From UBA7887 sp964408735 (GTDB taxonomy: Bacteria > Pseudomonadota > Alphaproteobacteria > UBA7887): a DNA stretch of 9,039 nt. Shown piece after piece: positions 1-6,018 of this stretch. The stretch is taken from positions 1 through 9,039 of the forward strand of contig CAYPAX010000139.1 of assembly GCA_964408735.1 (NCBI GenBank). The letters run 5' to 3'. Every line of letters starts with the position of its first letter. Within the stretch, counting starts at the first letter, position 1. The notes beneath the pieces were generated by a model, which was given only the letters and a program-made list of their open reading frames with translations, was not told where the DNA came from and did not search any database. A program made the position numbers and the translations under genes.

Positions 1-84
1 CGGCCGATACCGCACGTTCCAATCAAATCTCATGGCCGGCATGAATAATTCGGGCCAGGAGAAGCCGTCGAAATCGTCAGACAT
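1..84 (-). CDS. Possible 5' end of an unidentified gene, cut by the left window edge
   Basis: A reading frame on the minus strand begins with ATG at 84-82 and is still open at base 1, giving 28 residues that begin MSDDFDGFSWPELF. The composition is not low-complexity and is rich in aromatic and acidic residues, as in a real soluble protein. A weak Shine-Dalgarno-like AAGG lies about 10 nt upstream. The same frame is open further upstream to another ATG at 132, so the true start is uncertain. I recognise no family. With so little visible it could be a chance frame; the absence of stops over 44 codons is only weak support. Confidence 0.28.
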   Translation of the reverse strand, partial: MSDDFDGFSWPELFMPAMRFDWNVRYRP

Positions 85-291
85 GGCGCAAAGCCTTGCT
101 GGATAGCGGCAGTTGAAACGGCGCGACACCATAGCGGTTTCTGAGTCGCGACCAAGATATGGCGTCACGAGATGTGACTGGCAAATCGAGGGATACAAAT
201 CCAGGAACATGGCCATAATCGCGGTTGGTCACGCTCCGGGTCTATGTTTCGGGGTCTGTCATGAAGCAGCCCCAATAGGCCATGAAGGATC

Positions 292-327
292 GTGACCGTG
301 GAACAGTATATCGGTTTGGACGTGTGA
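292..327 (+). pseudogene. Truncated N-terminus resembling an IS110-family transposase
   Basis: GTG at 292 opens a frame reading VTVEQYIGLDV, followed at once by TGA at 325-327. The motif EQYIGLDV matches the usual beginning of IS110-family transposases, where the Asp of IGxDVS is the first acidic residue of the DEDD catalytic set. Nothing after the stop, in any frame, continues into a recognisable IS110 protein, so the homology ends at codon 11. I read it as the left end of an inactivated insertion sequence joined to unrelated DNA. The roughly 90 bases upstream (about 200-291) may be the element's non-coding leader, the place where IS110 elements encode their bridge RNA, but I cannot show this. 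The match is short, so a coincidental resemblance remains possible. Confidence 0.45.
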
Positions 328-333
328 GCGCGA

Positions 334-450
334 TCACGAGGTGACGCAGCCGGCGCTGCTGGCGGCGGCGATCAGGGGGCTGGCGCCGGCGGCGTCGCTG
401 GTGGTGCCGGAGACGGGCGGGCAGTCGAACTGGCCGTGGCGGGGACTCAC
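334..450 (-). CDS. Small 38-residue ORF overlapping the upstream micro-ORF
   Basis: This minus-strand frame starts with GTG at 450-448 and ends with TGA at 336-334. It overlaps the preceding micro-ORF by four bases (GTGA at 450-447), the arrangement expected for translational coupling. The product is rich in Ala, Ser and Thr and has two Cys; it resembles no family I know. Composition in this stretch is extremely GC-rich, so open frames arise easily by chance. The overlap with an ORF that has a strong ribosome binding site is the only positive argument. The plus strand of the same stretch also carries a frame of about 40 codons, so the coding strand is uncertain. Confidence 0.18.
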   Translation of the reverse strand: MSPRHGQFDCPPVSGTTSDAAGASPLIAAASSAGCVTS

Positions 451-509
451 GTGTTGACCGTCGTGGTCGTGTCGCTGTCGTCCCCGAAAAGCCAGTCGAA
501 TAGCGCCAT
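447..509 (-). CDS. 20-residue micro-ORF with a strong ribosome binding site
   Basis: ATG at 509-507 begins a 20-residue frame reading MALFDWLFGDDSDTTTTVNT and ending in TGA at 449-447. A GGAGG Shine-Dalgarno sequence at 521-517 stands 7 nt before the ATG, the best ribosome binding site in the window. The first half is hydrophobic and aromatic (FDWLFG), followed by an acidic patch and a Thr run. Starts of this kind occur in small phage structural or membrane-active proteins, but I cannot assign a family. It may be a genuine micro-protein, a leader peptide, or the surviving N-terminus of a larger decayed phage gene. It lies just after a stable hairpin and next to a probable IS remnant. Confidence 0.35.
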   Translation of the reverse strand: MALFDWLFGDDSDTTTTVNT

Positions 510-529
510 TGTCGTTCCTCCAGCAGCAA

Positions 530-551
530 AGGCCGCTCCGAAGAACGGCCT
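530..551 (-). terminator. Hairpin with UUCG tetraloop, possible terminator or leader hairpin
   Basis: Read on the minus strand, AGGCCGTTC (551-543) pairs with GAGCGGCCT (538-530) around the loop TTCG (542-539), giving nine pairs including one U-G wobble and a C(UUCG)G closing turn. On the plus strand the same sequence has a C-A mismatch and a CGAA loop, so the minus-strand RNA is the favoured folded form. Only three U residues follow (530-528, the first of them inside the stem), which is weak for an intrinsic terminator. It lies 9 nt before the Shine-Dalgarno sequence of the micro-ORF, so it could instead be a 5' leader hairpin or an mRNA-stabilising element. Confidence 0.45.
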
Positions 552-599
552 ACCTCTCATCTGTCAGCAGTTATTTCCGCGTTACGTTACTATTATCGA

Positions 600-636
600 T
601 TGACATTATTAACGTTATGCATTAGGTTGTATGCAT
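600..636 (+). promoter_or_regulatory. Probable higBA promoter with candidate HigA operator boxes
   Basis: The AT-rich stretch before higB contains a perfect TTGACA (600-605). At 17 bp spacing follows TAGGTT (623-628), a weak -10. Two identical self-complementary ATGCAT boxes (617-622 and 631-636), with centres 14 bp apart, sit on either side of that -10. A third short palindrome, TAACGTTA, lies at 610-617. HigA-type antitoxins usually repress their own operon by binding palindromes that overlap the promoter, so these boxes are natural candidates. Promoter and operators are inferred from position and sequence only. Confidence 0.45.
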
Positions 637-664
637 TGAAGACGCTCATAACGGCGGGCCGATT

Positions 665-952
665 ATGATTAAGTCATTCGCGGACAAGCGCACGGAGCGC
701 ATCTTCACCAGGGACATCACCGCTTGGCCGAGCGCGGCTCTGTGCCGCAAGGCCTTGCGCAAGCTCCTGCAAATCGAGGGCGCCACAGGACTCAACGACC
801 TACGCGTCCCACCCAGCAACCACTTTGAAAAGTTGAAAGGCGATCGCAAAGGACAGCACTCGATCATGATCAACGACCAATGGCGCATCTGCTTCACCTG
901 GCGTTATCCTCACGCCCATAACGTGGAGGTTAACAAGCACTACCGAAAGTGA
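665..952 (+). CDS. higB: HigB-type toxin, RelE/ParE superfamily mRNA interferase
   Basis: The 95-residue product is a standard-length HigB. Toxins of this family cleave mRNA in the ribosomal A site and arrest growth unless bound by HigA. The diagnostic stretch is residues 54-78, with the motifs EKLKGDRKGQ and INDQWRICF, which are typical of the plasmid-maintenance killer family. Basic residues and the C-terminal His92 fit the cluster of basic and His residues used for RNA cleavage. The C-terminus reads VEVNKHYRK, in place of the common VEIVDYH ending, so the His is shifted by one position. Toxin-first order is the HigBA hallmark. No clear Shine-Dalgarno precedes the ATG at 665, which may keep toxin synthesis low. 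The reading frame is intact, so the module may still work. Confidence 0.92.
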   Translation: MIKSFADKRTERIFTRDITAWPSAALCRKALRKLLQIEGATGLNDLRVPPSNHFEKLKGDRKGQHSIMINDQWRICFTWRYPHAHNVEVNKHYRK

Positions 953-1041
953 AGCCCAAACCTATGCCACATAACCGAACCGAAAACCGAACCAAACCGC
1001 ACTCATAACCGAAACCAAACCAATGAAATCAGGAACCGCTC
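953..1041 (+). repeat. A/C-rich, G-poor spacer between higB and higA with short direct repeats
   Basis: The 89-nt gap between toxin and antitoxin is dominated by A and C and contains four copies of ACCGAA (974-979, 979-984, 986-991, 1008-1013). The ten-base CATAACCGAA occurs at 970-979 and 1004-1013, and AACCAAACC at 990-998 and 1013-1021. G is nearly absent, so the transcript should be largely unstructured until AGGAA (1031-1035), the Shine-Dalgarno of higA, 6 nt before its ATG. HigBA genes are usually only a few bases apart, so the length and repeat content are unusual. It could be a loading site for ribosomes or RNases, or a simple-sequence expansion. Confidence 0.6.
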
Positions 1042-1371
1042 ATGCCTCGCAGCACCCCAAACAAGGCACCGCCCGTGCACCCGGGCGAGATGCTGTTGGA
1101 AGAGTTTCTCAAGCCCCAAGGCATCACCCCCTACGCCCTCGCCAAGGCTATCGGCGTGCCGGCGCCGCGCGTCTACGACCTTTGCAAGGGCAAGCGCGGC
1201 ATCACCGCCAACACGGCCCTGCGCCTGTCCCAGGCGTTCGGCAACTCTGCACAGTTCTGGCTGAACCTACAGGCGTTCTACGATCTCGAAGTGGCCAGAG
1301 ACGAGGCCGGCGCGGAGATCGAGGAGACCGTGCAGCCACTGCCTGGCTTCGGGGGGCTGGCGCACATTTGA
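1042..1371 (+). CDS. higA: HigA-type antitoxin, XRE-family helix-turn-helix protein
   Basis: The 109-residue product neutralises HigB by direct binding and represses the operon by binding DNA. It begins with the family signature HPGEMLLEEFLKP (residues 13-25). The helix-turn-helix lies at about residues 31-52 (YALAKAIGVPAPRVYDLCKG). The characteristic ITANTALRLSQAFG and QFWLNLQAFYDL segments follow (54-82). The ATG at 1042 is supported by AGGAA at 1031-1035. An overlapping frame from 1023 is a shadow. The acidic tail after residue 85 (EVARDEAGAEIEE) is typical. The length is normal and no residue expected in the core appears to be missing. The gene is co-oriented with higB and presumably shares its promoter, though the wide spacer leaves room for separate control. 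Confidence 0.94.
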   Translation: MPRSTPNKAPPVHPGEMLLEEFLKPQGITPYALAKAIGVPAPRVYDLCKGKRGITANTALRLSQAFGNSAQFWLNLQAFYDLEVARDEAGAEIEETVQPLPGFGGLAHI

Positions 1372-1541
1372 TCCCAGGCAGCCAGGTAATGTTAGATGGG
1401 CGTGCCCAATTTACACCACCTCAGCCGTGAACTAACTATTTCACGTACACGCTCTGCTTCTGCATCGGGCTTTGAGACTGCGGCGGAGATCGTTGCAGCC
1501 GGTTTCGGAGGGCGATGACAAACCGCCGGAATTGATTGTCA

Positions 1542-1573
1542 GAAAGGGCGTGCTGGTAGCGGTGCGCCCTTTC
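1542..1573 (+). terminator. Nine-pair hairpin downstream of higA, possible terminator
   Basis: GAAAGGGCG (1542-1550) pairs perfectly with CGCCCTTTC (1565-1573) around a 14-nt loop; up to three further pairs, two of them wobbles, can form inside. The A run on one arm and T run on the other, with a GC-rich inner stem, resemble a bidirectional intrinsic terminator between converging genes. However, the T run is only three bases and lies inside the stem. It sits 170 nt beyond higA and about 195 nt beyond the oxidoreductase stop codon, rather far for either gene. Confidence 0.4.
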
Positions 1574-1592
1574 GCTCTCACGCGGCGTACAC

Positions 1593-1621
1593 GGCCCCAT
1601 ATAGGATTTCTATATGGGACC
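1593..1621. repeat. Perfect dyad CCCATATAG/CTATATGGG
   Basis: CCCATATAG (1596-1604) is the exact reverse complement of CTATATGGG (1610-1618), separated by five bases (GATTT). Two further G-C pairs outside a single C-A mismatch extend the arms to 1593-1621. No T tract follows on either strand, so it is not a typical terminator. Its AT-rich arms in GC-rich surroundings would suit an operator for a dimeric regulator or a remnant of a mobile-element end. No gene start is close by, which argues against a simple promoter operator. Confidence 0.5.
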
Positions 1622-1768
1622 CTCTCCGATGATACCTTGGCCGCGTCGAGTTCACGAACGGCGACGCGCCCGGCGTGCGGCTGCTAGAGCGCTTCATGGT
1701 TAGATGCTGGAGTCGGCAACCGGCTCGGCATCAATGCAGCGTCATTAGCCGCTGTCCTTGATTTCTCT

Positions 1769-4630
1769 TTACTCGCCCAGCGCCCGTGCCAGCACGATGG
1801 CGACGTGCTCGGCTTTGTGGCCGGTGGTGTCCGCGATCTGGCAGCGGCAGCTGGTGCCGTCGGCGACGACCAGCGCGCCATCGGGCGCCGCATCGAGCGC
1901 CGGGACGAGGTCGAGATCGGCGACGGCCATCGACGTCTCGTAGGTCTCCGACTGGTAGCCGAAGGCGCCGGCCATGCCGCAGCAGGTGGACTCGATGGGC
2001 TCGACTGTGAGGCCGGGGATCCGGCCAAGCACTGCGGCGGTATCGCCTTCCCGCGCGAAGGTCTTCTGGTGACAATGGCCGTGCACCATCGCCTTGGTCT
2101 TGGGCTGCTCCGTCAGGGCCAGCGACACCTCGTTCTCGATAAGATAGCTTTCGAACAATTGCGCCTGCTTGGCCACGGCGTCGGTCTCGGAGCCTGGTAT
2201 CAGCGACGGCCATTCATCGCGCAGGGTGTAGAGGCAGGAGGGCTCGAGGCCGAGGATGGGGATGCCGCGCTCGGCCAGCGGCGCCAGCACGGCGAGCGAC
2301 CGCTCTATCTCGGCCCTCGCCGCGTCGACATCGCCCACCGCCAGCGCCGTGCGCCCGCAGCAGAGCGGCCGCCCGGCGGGCGCGCGCACGACCGTGACGC
2401 GGCAGCCGGCGGCTTCGAGCACGGCGAGGGCGGCGCGCGGCACCTCGGGCTCGAACCAGGTGCTGAAGGTATCGGCGAACAGCGCCACCTCCGGCCCCCG
2501 GCCGGCGGCCGGCGGCGTCTCCAGGAAGGGGTGCGGGTGCCATTCCGGCAGGTCGCGCGCGGCAGCGAAGCCGATGCGCTCGCCAAGGCGGCGCAGGAGG
2601 CCGGAGCGGTTGCGCAGGTTGGCCAGCCAACGCAGGCGCGAGGCCCAGGGGGCATAGCGGGGCAGGCGGGCGATCAGGCGGTCGCGCAGGCGCTTGGGCC
2701 GCGTCGCCAGCACCTCGATCTTGAGCTTCGCCATATCGACGCCGGTCGGGCATTCGCGCTTGCAGCCCTTGCAGGAGAGGCAGAGCGAGACCGCCTCGGC
2801 CATGGCGTCACTGCCTAGGGCATCGGGGCCCAGCTGGCCCGACAACGCCAGGCGCAGGCTGTTGGCGCGGCCGCGGGTTACGTGCTGCTCGTCGCCTGTC
2901 GCACGATAGCTCGGGCACATGACGCCCGGCGCGGCTTTGCGGCAGGCGCCGTTGTTGTTGCACATCTCGACCGCCGGCAAGAGCCCGCCCCAAGCCGACC
3001 AGTCGAACACCGGCTCGTGGGGCGTGGGCGCATAGCCCGGCGCATAGCGGAACAGCGCGCGGTCGTCCATACGTGGCGGGCGCACGATCTTGCCCGGGTT
3101 GAAAGTGCCGGCGGGGTCGAAACGGTCCTTCACATCCTCGAAGGCCTTGACCATGCGCGAGCCGAACATGGCCTCGTGGAACTCGGAGCGCACCAGGCCG
3201 TCGCCATGCTCGCCCGAATGCGAGCCCTTGTATTCGCGCACCATCTCGAAGGCTTCCTCGGCGATGGCGCGCATGGCCTTGGCGCCGCCTTCCTGCTTCA
3301 TGTTGAGCACCGGGCGCACATGCAAACACCCGACCGAGGCGTGCGCGTACCAGGTGCCGCGCGTGCCGTGCTTGGCGAAGATCGCGGTCAGGCGGTCGGT
3401 GTAATCGGCGAGATCCTCCAGCGGCACGGCGCAGTCCTCGACGAAAGACACCGGCTTGCCGTCGCCCTTCATGGACATGACGATATTCAGGCCCGCCTTG
3501 CGCATGTCCCAGACCTGCGCCTGCTCGGCGTTATCGATGACCTCGACCACCGCATCGCCGTGGCCGAGATCCCCTAACAGCTCATTCAGTTGTGAAAGCA
3601 AGCGCCGTTGCGGCTCAAACGTGTCGCCCGCGAACTCGACCAGCAGGATCGCCTCGGGCCGGCCTTTGACGAAGCGCTCGATGGTGGCCGCATATAGCGG
3701 CACCTCGCGGGCGAGATCCATCAGCGCCCAGTCGGCAAGCTCCACGGCACTCGGGCCGAGCGCGACGATATGCCGGGTTGCCACCATGGCATCGTGCAGG
3801 GAGGCGAAATGGCAGATGCCGAGCACCTTGCTGGGCGGCAAGGGCTGCAGGTCGAGCTCGAGCCCTGTGAAGAAGCCGAGCGTGCCTTCCGAGCCGACCA
3901 GCAGGTGCGCCATGTTGTGGCCGCCGGGCGCGATCGTTTCGATATTGTAACCGCCGACCCGGCGCAGCAGCTTCGGAAAGCGCGCGGCGATCTCGTCTGT
4001 CTCGCGTGCGGCCAGTGCCCGCATGTCCTGCACCAGGGCGGCATAGGCGGGCGCGCCTTCCAGGCCGTCGAGATTGCCCGGCACGGGCGCGAAGCGGTGG
4101 CGGGCACCATCGACCAGCGCCTCGATGGCATGCACGTTGTGGACCATGTTGCCATATCGTATCGATCGCGCGCCGCAGGAATTGTTGCCGGCCATGCCGC
4201 CGAGGGTAGCCCGGCTGCCGGTCGAGATGTCGACGGGGAAGAACAGGCCGTGGCTCTTCAGCGCGCCGTTCAGGTGATCCAGCACCAGGCCGGGCTCGAC
4301 CGTGGCGCGGCGCGCCGCGAGATCCACATCGACGATGCCATTGAGATATTTCGACGTGTCGACGACCAGGGCTTCGCCGACGGTCTGGCCACATTGCGAA
4401 GTGCCGCCGCCGCGTGGCAGCACCGCCACGCCTTCTTCTTTGGCAATGGCCACAGCCGCCTCGATATCCGCGACGGATTTCGGCACCACCACGCCAAGGG
4501 GCGCGATCTGGTAGATCGAGGCGTCGGTGGCATAGCGGCCGAGGCTGAAGGCGTCGAACAGCACCTCGCCTTCGAGGGCACGGGAGAGGCGCCCCGCCAG
4601 CGCGCTATCTGCAGCCGATTCAATCATCAT
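1769..4630 (-). CDS. Fused FAD-linked and Fe-S 2-hydroxyacid dehydrogenase (GlcD-GlcF type)
   Basis: The 953-residue protein joins a VAO/PCMH-type flavin domain to an Fe-S electron-transfer domain, as in YdiJ-like D-2-hydroxyglutarate dehydrogenases and some D-lactate dehydrogenases; E. coli YdiJ is of similar length. Residues about 40-270 bind FAD, with the loop PRGGGTSQCGQ at 72-82. About 270-535 is the FAD-oxidase C-terminal domain, with HSGEHGDG (471-478). Fe-S cysteines follow: C557, C563 and C572 before Pro, then C617, C620, C623 and C627 before Pro. Two CCG-type cysteine-rich segments complete it (C757-C758-G; H850-G-H-C-H and C883-C884-G). All cluster ligands appear present. It probably oxidises a 2-hydroxyacid to a 2-oxoacid and passes electrons towards the respiratory chain. 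The start ATG at 4630 overlaps the upstream stop (ATGA), implying translational coupling; a second ATG follows immediately. Exact substrate unknown. Confidence 0.93.
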   Translation of the reverse strand: MMIESAADSALAGRLSRALEGEVLFDAFSLGRYATDASIYQIAPLGVVVPKSVADIEAAVAIAKEEGVAVLPRGGGTSQCGQTVGEALVVDTSKYLNGIVDVDLAARRATVEPGLVLDHLNGALKSHGLFFPVDISTGSRATLGGMAGNNSCGARSIRYGNMVHNVHAIEALVDGARHRFAPVPGNLDGLEGAPAYAALVQDMRALAARETDEIAARFPKLLRRVGGYNIETIAPGGHNMAHLLVGSEGTLGFFTGLELDLQPLPPSKVLGICHFASLHDAMVATRHIVALGPSAVELADWALMDLAREVPLYAATIERFVKGRPEAILLVEFAGDTFEPQRRLLSQLNELLGDLGHGDAVVEVIDNAEQAQVWDMRKAGLNIVMSMKGDGKPVSFVEDCAVPLEDLADYTDRLTAIFAKHGTRGTWYAHASVGCLHVRPVLNMKQEGGAKAMRAIAEEAFEMVREYKGSHSGEHGDGLVRSEFHEAMFGSRMVKAFEDVKDRFDPAGTFNPGKIVRPPRMDDRALFRYAPGYAPTPHEPVFDWSAWGGLLPAVEMCNNNGACRKAAPGVMCPSYRATGDEQHVTRGRANSLRLALSGQLGPDALGSDAMAEAVSLCLSCKGCKRECPTGVDMAKLKIEVLATRPKRLRDRLIARLPRYAPWASRLRWLANLRNRSGLLRRLGERIGFAAARDLPEWHPHPFLETPPAAGRGPEVALFADTFSTWFEPEVPRAALAVLEAAGCRVTVVRAPAGRPLCCGRTALAVGDVDAARAEIERSLAVLAPLAERGIPILGLEPSCLYTLRDEWPSLIPGSETDAVAKQAQLFESYLIENEVSLALTEQPKTKAMVHGHCHQKTFAREGDTAAVLGRIPGLTVEPIESTCCGMAGAFGYQSETYETSMAVADLDLVPALDAAPDGALVVADGTSCRCQIADTTGHKAEHVAIVLARALGE

Positions 4631-6018
4631 TCCGCCATCGTATCCCAGTCCGGCTCGGCCGCCACCGCAAATCCGGGACAGTTAAGAGAGGCCAGGGAAA
4701 CCTTGCCCTGATCTATCGCTAACCGCACCACCCCATCGCTGCGATGATAGAGGTCCGGATGGGCGTCAAGGAAGGTCGCCGCCTCTTTCTCGGGCACCCC
4801 GGCCATGCCGTTGGCGTAGTGGTGGCCGTTGCGCTGCACGTGTTCGACTCCCACCAGGGCCGCCATCGCGGTGTCCTGCTGCAGGCAGATGCCGGCCTGG
4901 GTGGTCAGGTCCTCGGCGGTCATGAAAAAGCGCTCTTCGCCCGCCTCGGCGTTCCAGGCCGCACAGCGCGCGGCATTGATCAGGCCTTTGTAAATGCCCT
5001 TGCAGCCCTTGTAGGAGACGCCGCGGTAGCCGAGATCGCGGGCGCGCGGGAAGGCGCCGAAGTCGCCGTCGGCCTCGTCGATGATCACGGGGCAGGCGAC
5101 CCCCGCGGCAGCGATATCCTGTTCGAAAGTGACCGCGCGATGGAGCGGCTGCTCGAGGAATTCGATCGCGCGGCGAAAGCGGTCCAGGCGCGGCGAGGCG
5201 GCGATCGCCTGCCAGAGCGCGGCGACGCCTTCGATGTCAGTGAACTGCTCGCCGCCGTCGATGGTCACGGCATAGTCGTCGAGGCAGTCAAGTATCGCCG
5301 CCACCCTTTCGAGGCGTGCCACCGCGGCATCGACATCGTCCGACACGGTGATCTTGAAATGGCGGTTGCCGTAAGCCGCGATCGCCTCTTCGAGGGTAAC
5401 CGGCAGGCCGTCGCCGACGTCGGTCTCGGGCGTACGGTCGTCATCGTCCAACGGATCCACCATGCCGATGGTGTGGCGGATGGCGATCGTCGCCGGCACC
5501 GGTCGCGCCGCGACAAAGCCCGGCATGTCCAGGCCGTCCCATTCGAGGCCGGGGAGATTGGCGCGAACGGCATCGAACACCGAGCAGCCCGCCAGGCGAC
5601 AGAGCGCATCCAACACCGCACGGTCGAGCAGCGCCGTACCGAAGCCGGCGACCAGGCCGTTCATGCCGGCTTTCGCGCAGGTCGCGACATGGCTCTCATA
5701 GCTCGCGGCAAACAGGCCCCAGGCGCTGTGCGGCCCCGCATCGCCATAGAGCCGGGCGGCGTTGTGCGCGGCGCGGCGCAAATGGTCGATGTTCTCCGCA
5801 TTGCTGAGGTCCGGCGACTTGTCGAACCACTTGGGCACCAGCATCTCGGCTGATGCGCCCCAGGCCTCGCGGCCGTCCTCGCCTTGAACCAAAACACGCG
5901 CAAAGGCCTGTGGTGCCTCGGTCAGGGTGATAACGCCGAAGCGGAACGGCAGGCGCAGCCGAACCGGGCGCTCGTAGAGACGAACGTCCAGCACTGTCAG
6001 ACGCGGCGCGTCGTTCAC
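4627..6018 (-). CDS. Enolase-superfamily enzyme (muconate cycloisomerase/mandelate racemase-like)
   Basis: The 463-residue protein has an N-terminal capping domain (about 7-115) and an enolase-type barrel (about 175-415). Candidate magnesium ligands are Asp254 (TIDGGEQF), Glu289 (FLEQPL) and Asp314 or Glu315 (IIDEADGDF). Lys222 (HFKITVS) lies at the expected end of the second strand, and Lys337 or Lys340 (SYKGCKG) at the sixth, resembling the two-lysine layout of the muconate-lactonising subgroup. Glu369 (MTAED) is also conserved in style. Members abstract a proton alpha to a carboxylate, giving racemisation, dehydration or cycloisomerisation. It is roughly 100 residues longer than typical muconate cycloisomerases. 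GTG at 6018 is preferred because GGAG (6029-6026) stands 7 nt upstream; GTG at 6024 is too close to it. The frame stays open far upstream, but only as antisense of the cyclase gene. It is first in the operon, so the pair probably acts on the same acid; substrate unknown. Confidence 0.88.
   Translation of the reverse strand: MNDAPRLTVLDVRLYERPVRLRLPFRFGVITLTEAPQAFARVLVQGEDGREAWGASAEMLVPKWFDKSPDLSNAENIDHLRRAAHNAARLYGDAGPHSAWGLFAASYESHVATCAKAGMNGLVAGFGTALLDRAVLDALCRLAGCSVFDAVRANLPGLEWDGLDMPGFVAARPVPATIAIRHTIGMVDPLDDDDRTPETDVGDGLPVTLEEAIAAYGNRHFKITVSDDVDAAVARLERVAAILDCLDDYAVTIDGGEQFTDIEGVAALWQAIAASPRLDRFRRAIEFLEQPLHRAVTFEQDIAAAGVACPVIIDEADGDFGAFPRARDLGYRGVSYKGCKGIYKGLINAARCAAWNAEAGEERFFMTAEDLTTQAGICLQQDTAMAALVGVEHVQRNGHHYANGMAGVPEKEAATFLDAHPDLYHRSDGVVRLAIDQGKVSLASLNCPGFAVAAEPDWDTMAE

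Larger units (their letters stand above)
1372..1768. other. Non-coding stretch between higA and the oxidoreductase gene
   Basis: These roughly 400 bases separate the plus-strand higA from the 3' end of the minus-strand oxidoreductase, so both flanking genes converge on it. I see no convincing gene: the frame at 1472-1687 is Arg/Ser/Thr-rich, lacks a ribosome binding site and resembles nothing known. A second plus-strand frame, around 1635-1710, reads GRVEFTNGDAPGVRLLERF and looks protein-like, but it has no start and may be a gene fragment. Two perfect hairpins (1542-1573 and 1593-1621) are listed separately. No tRNA-like fold or CRISPR-like repeat is apparent. Confidence 0.5.

Noticed and set aside
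113..295. 60-codon plus-strand ORF near the left edge
   Set aside because: The TTG/ATG-proximal region has no ribosome binding site, the sequence resembles nothing known, and it runs into the IS110-like remnant in another frame.
242..529. 95-codon minus-strand ORF
   Set aside because: Its Arg/Pro-rich sequence is characteristic of an out-of-frame reading; the overlapping 20-codon frame has the proper ribosome binding site.
970..1021. ACCGAA repeats as a CRISPR or iteron array
   Set aside because: The units are only 6-10 bases and irregularly spaced, no spacers of constant length exist, and no Cas or replication-initiator gene is nearby.
1472..1687. 71-codon plus-strand ORF
   Set aside because: No ribosome binding site, a biased Arg/Ser/Thr composition, and it spans both hairpins; not supported as a gene.
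1372..1768. Possible tRNA gene or attachment site beside the toxin-antitoxin module
   Set aside because: No T-arm motif, acceptor pairing or anticodon arm could be found on either strand, and no integrase lies in the window.
1805..2818. 337-codon plus-strand ORF, and similar ones at 2882-3577, 3770-4711 and 4744-5853
   Set aside because: All lie antisense to the dehydrogenase or the enolase-like gene and are rich in Arg, His, Gly and Ala with no domain signature; they are GC-driven shadow frames.
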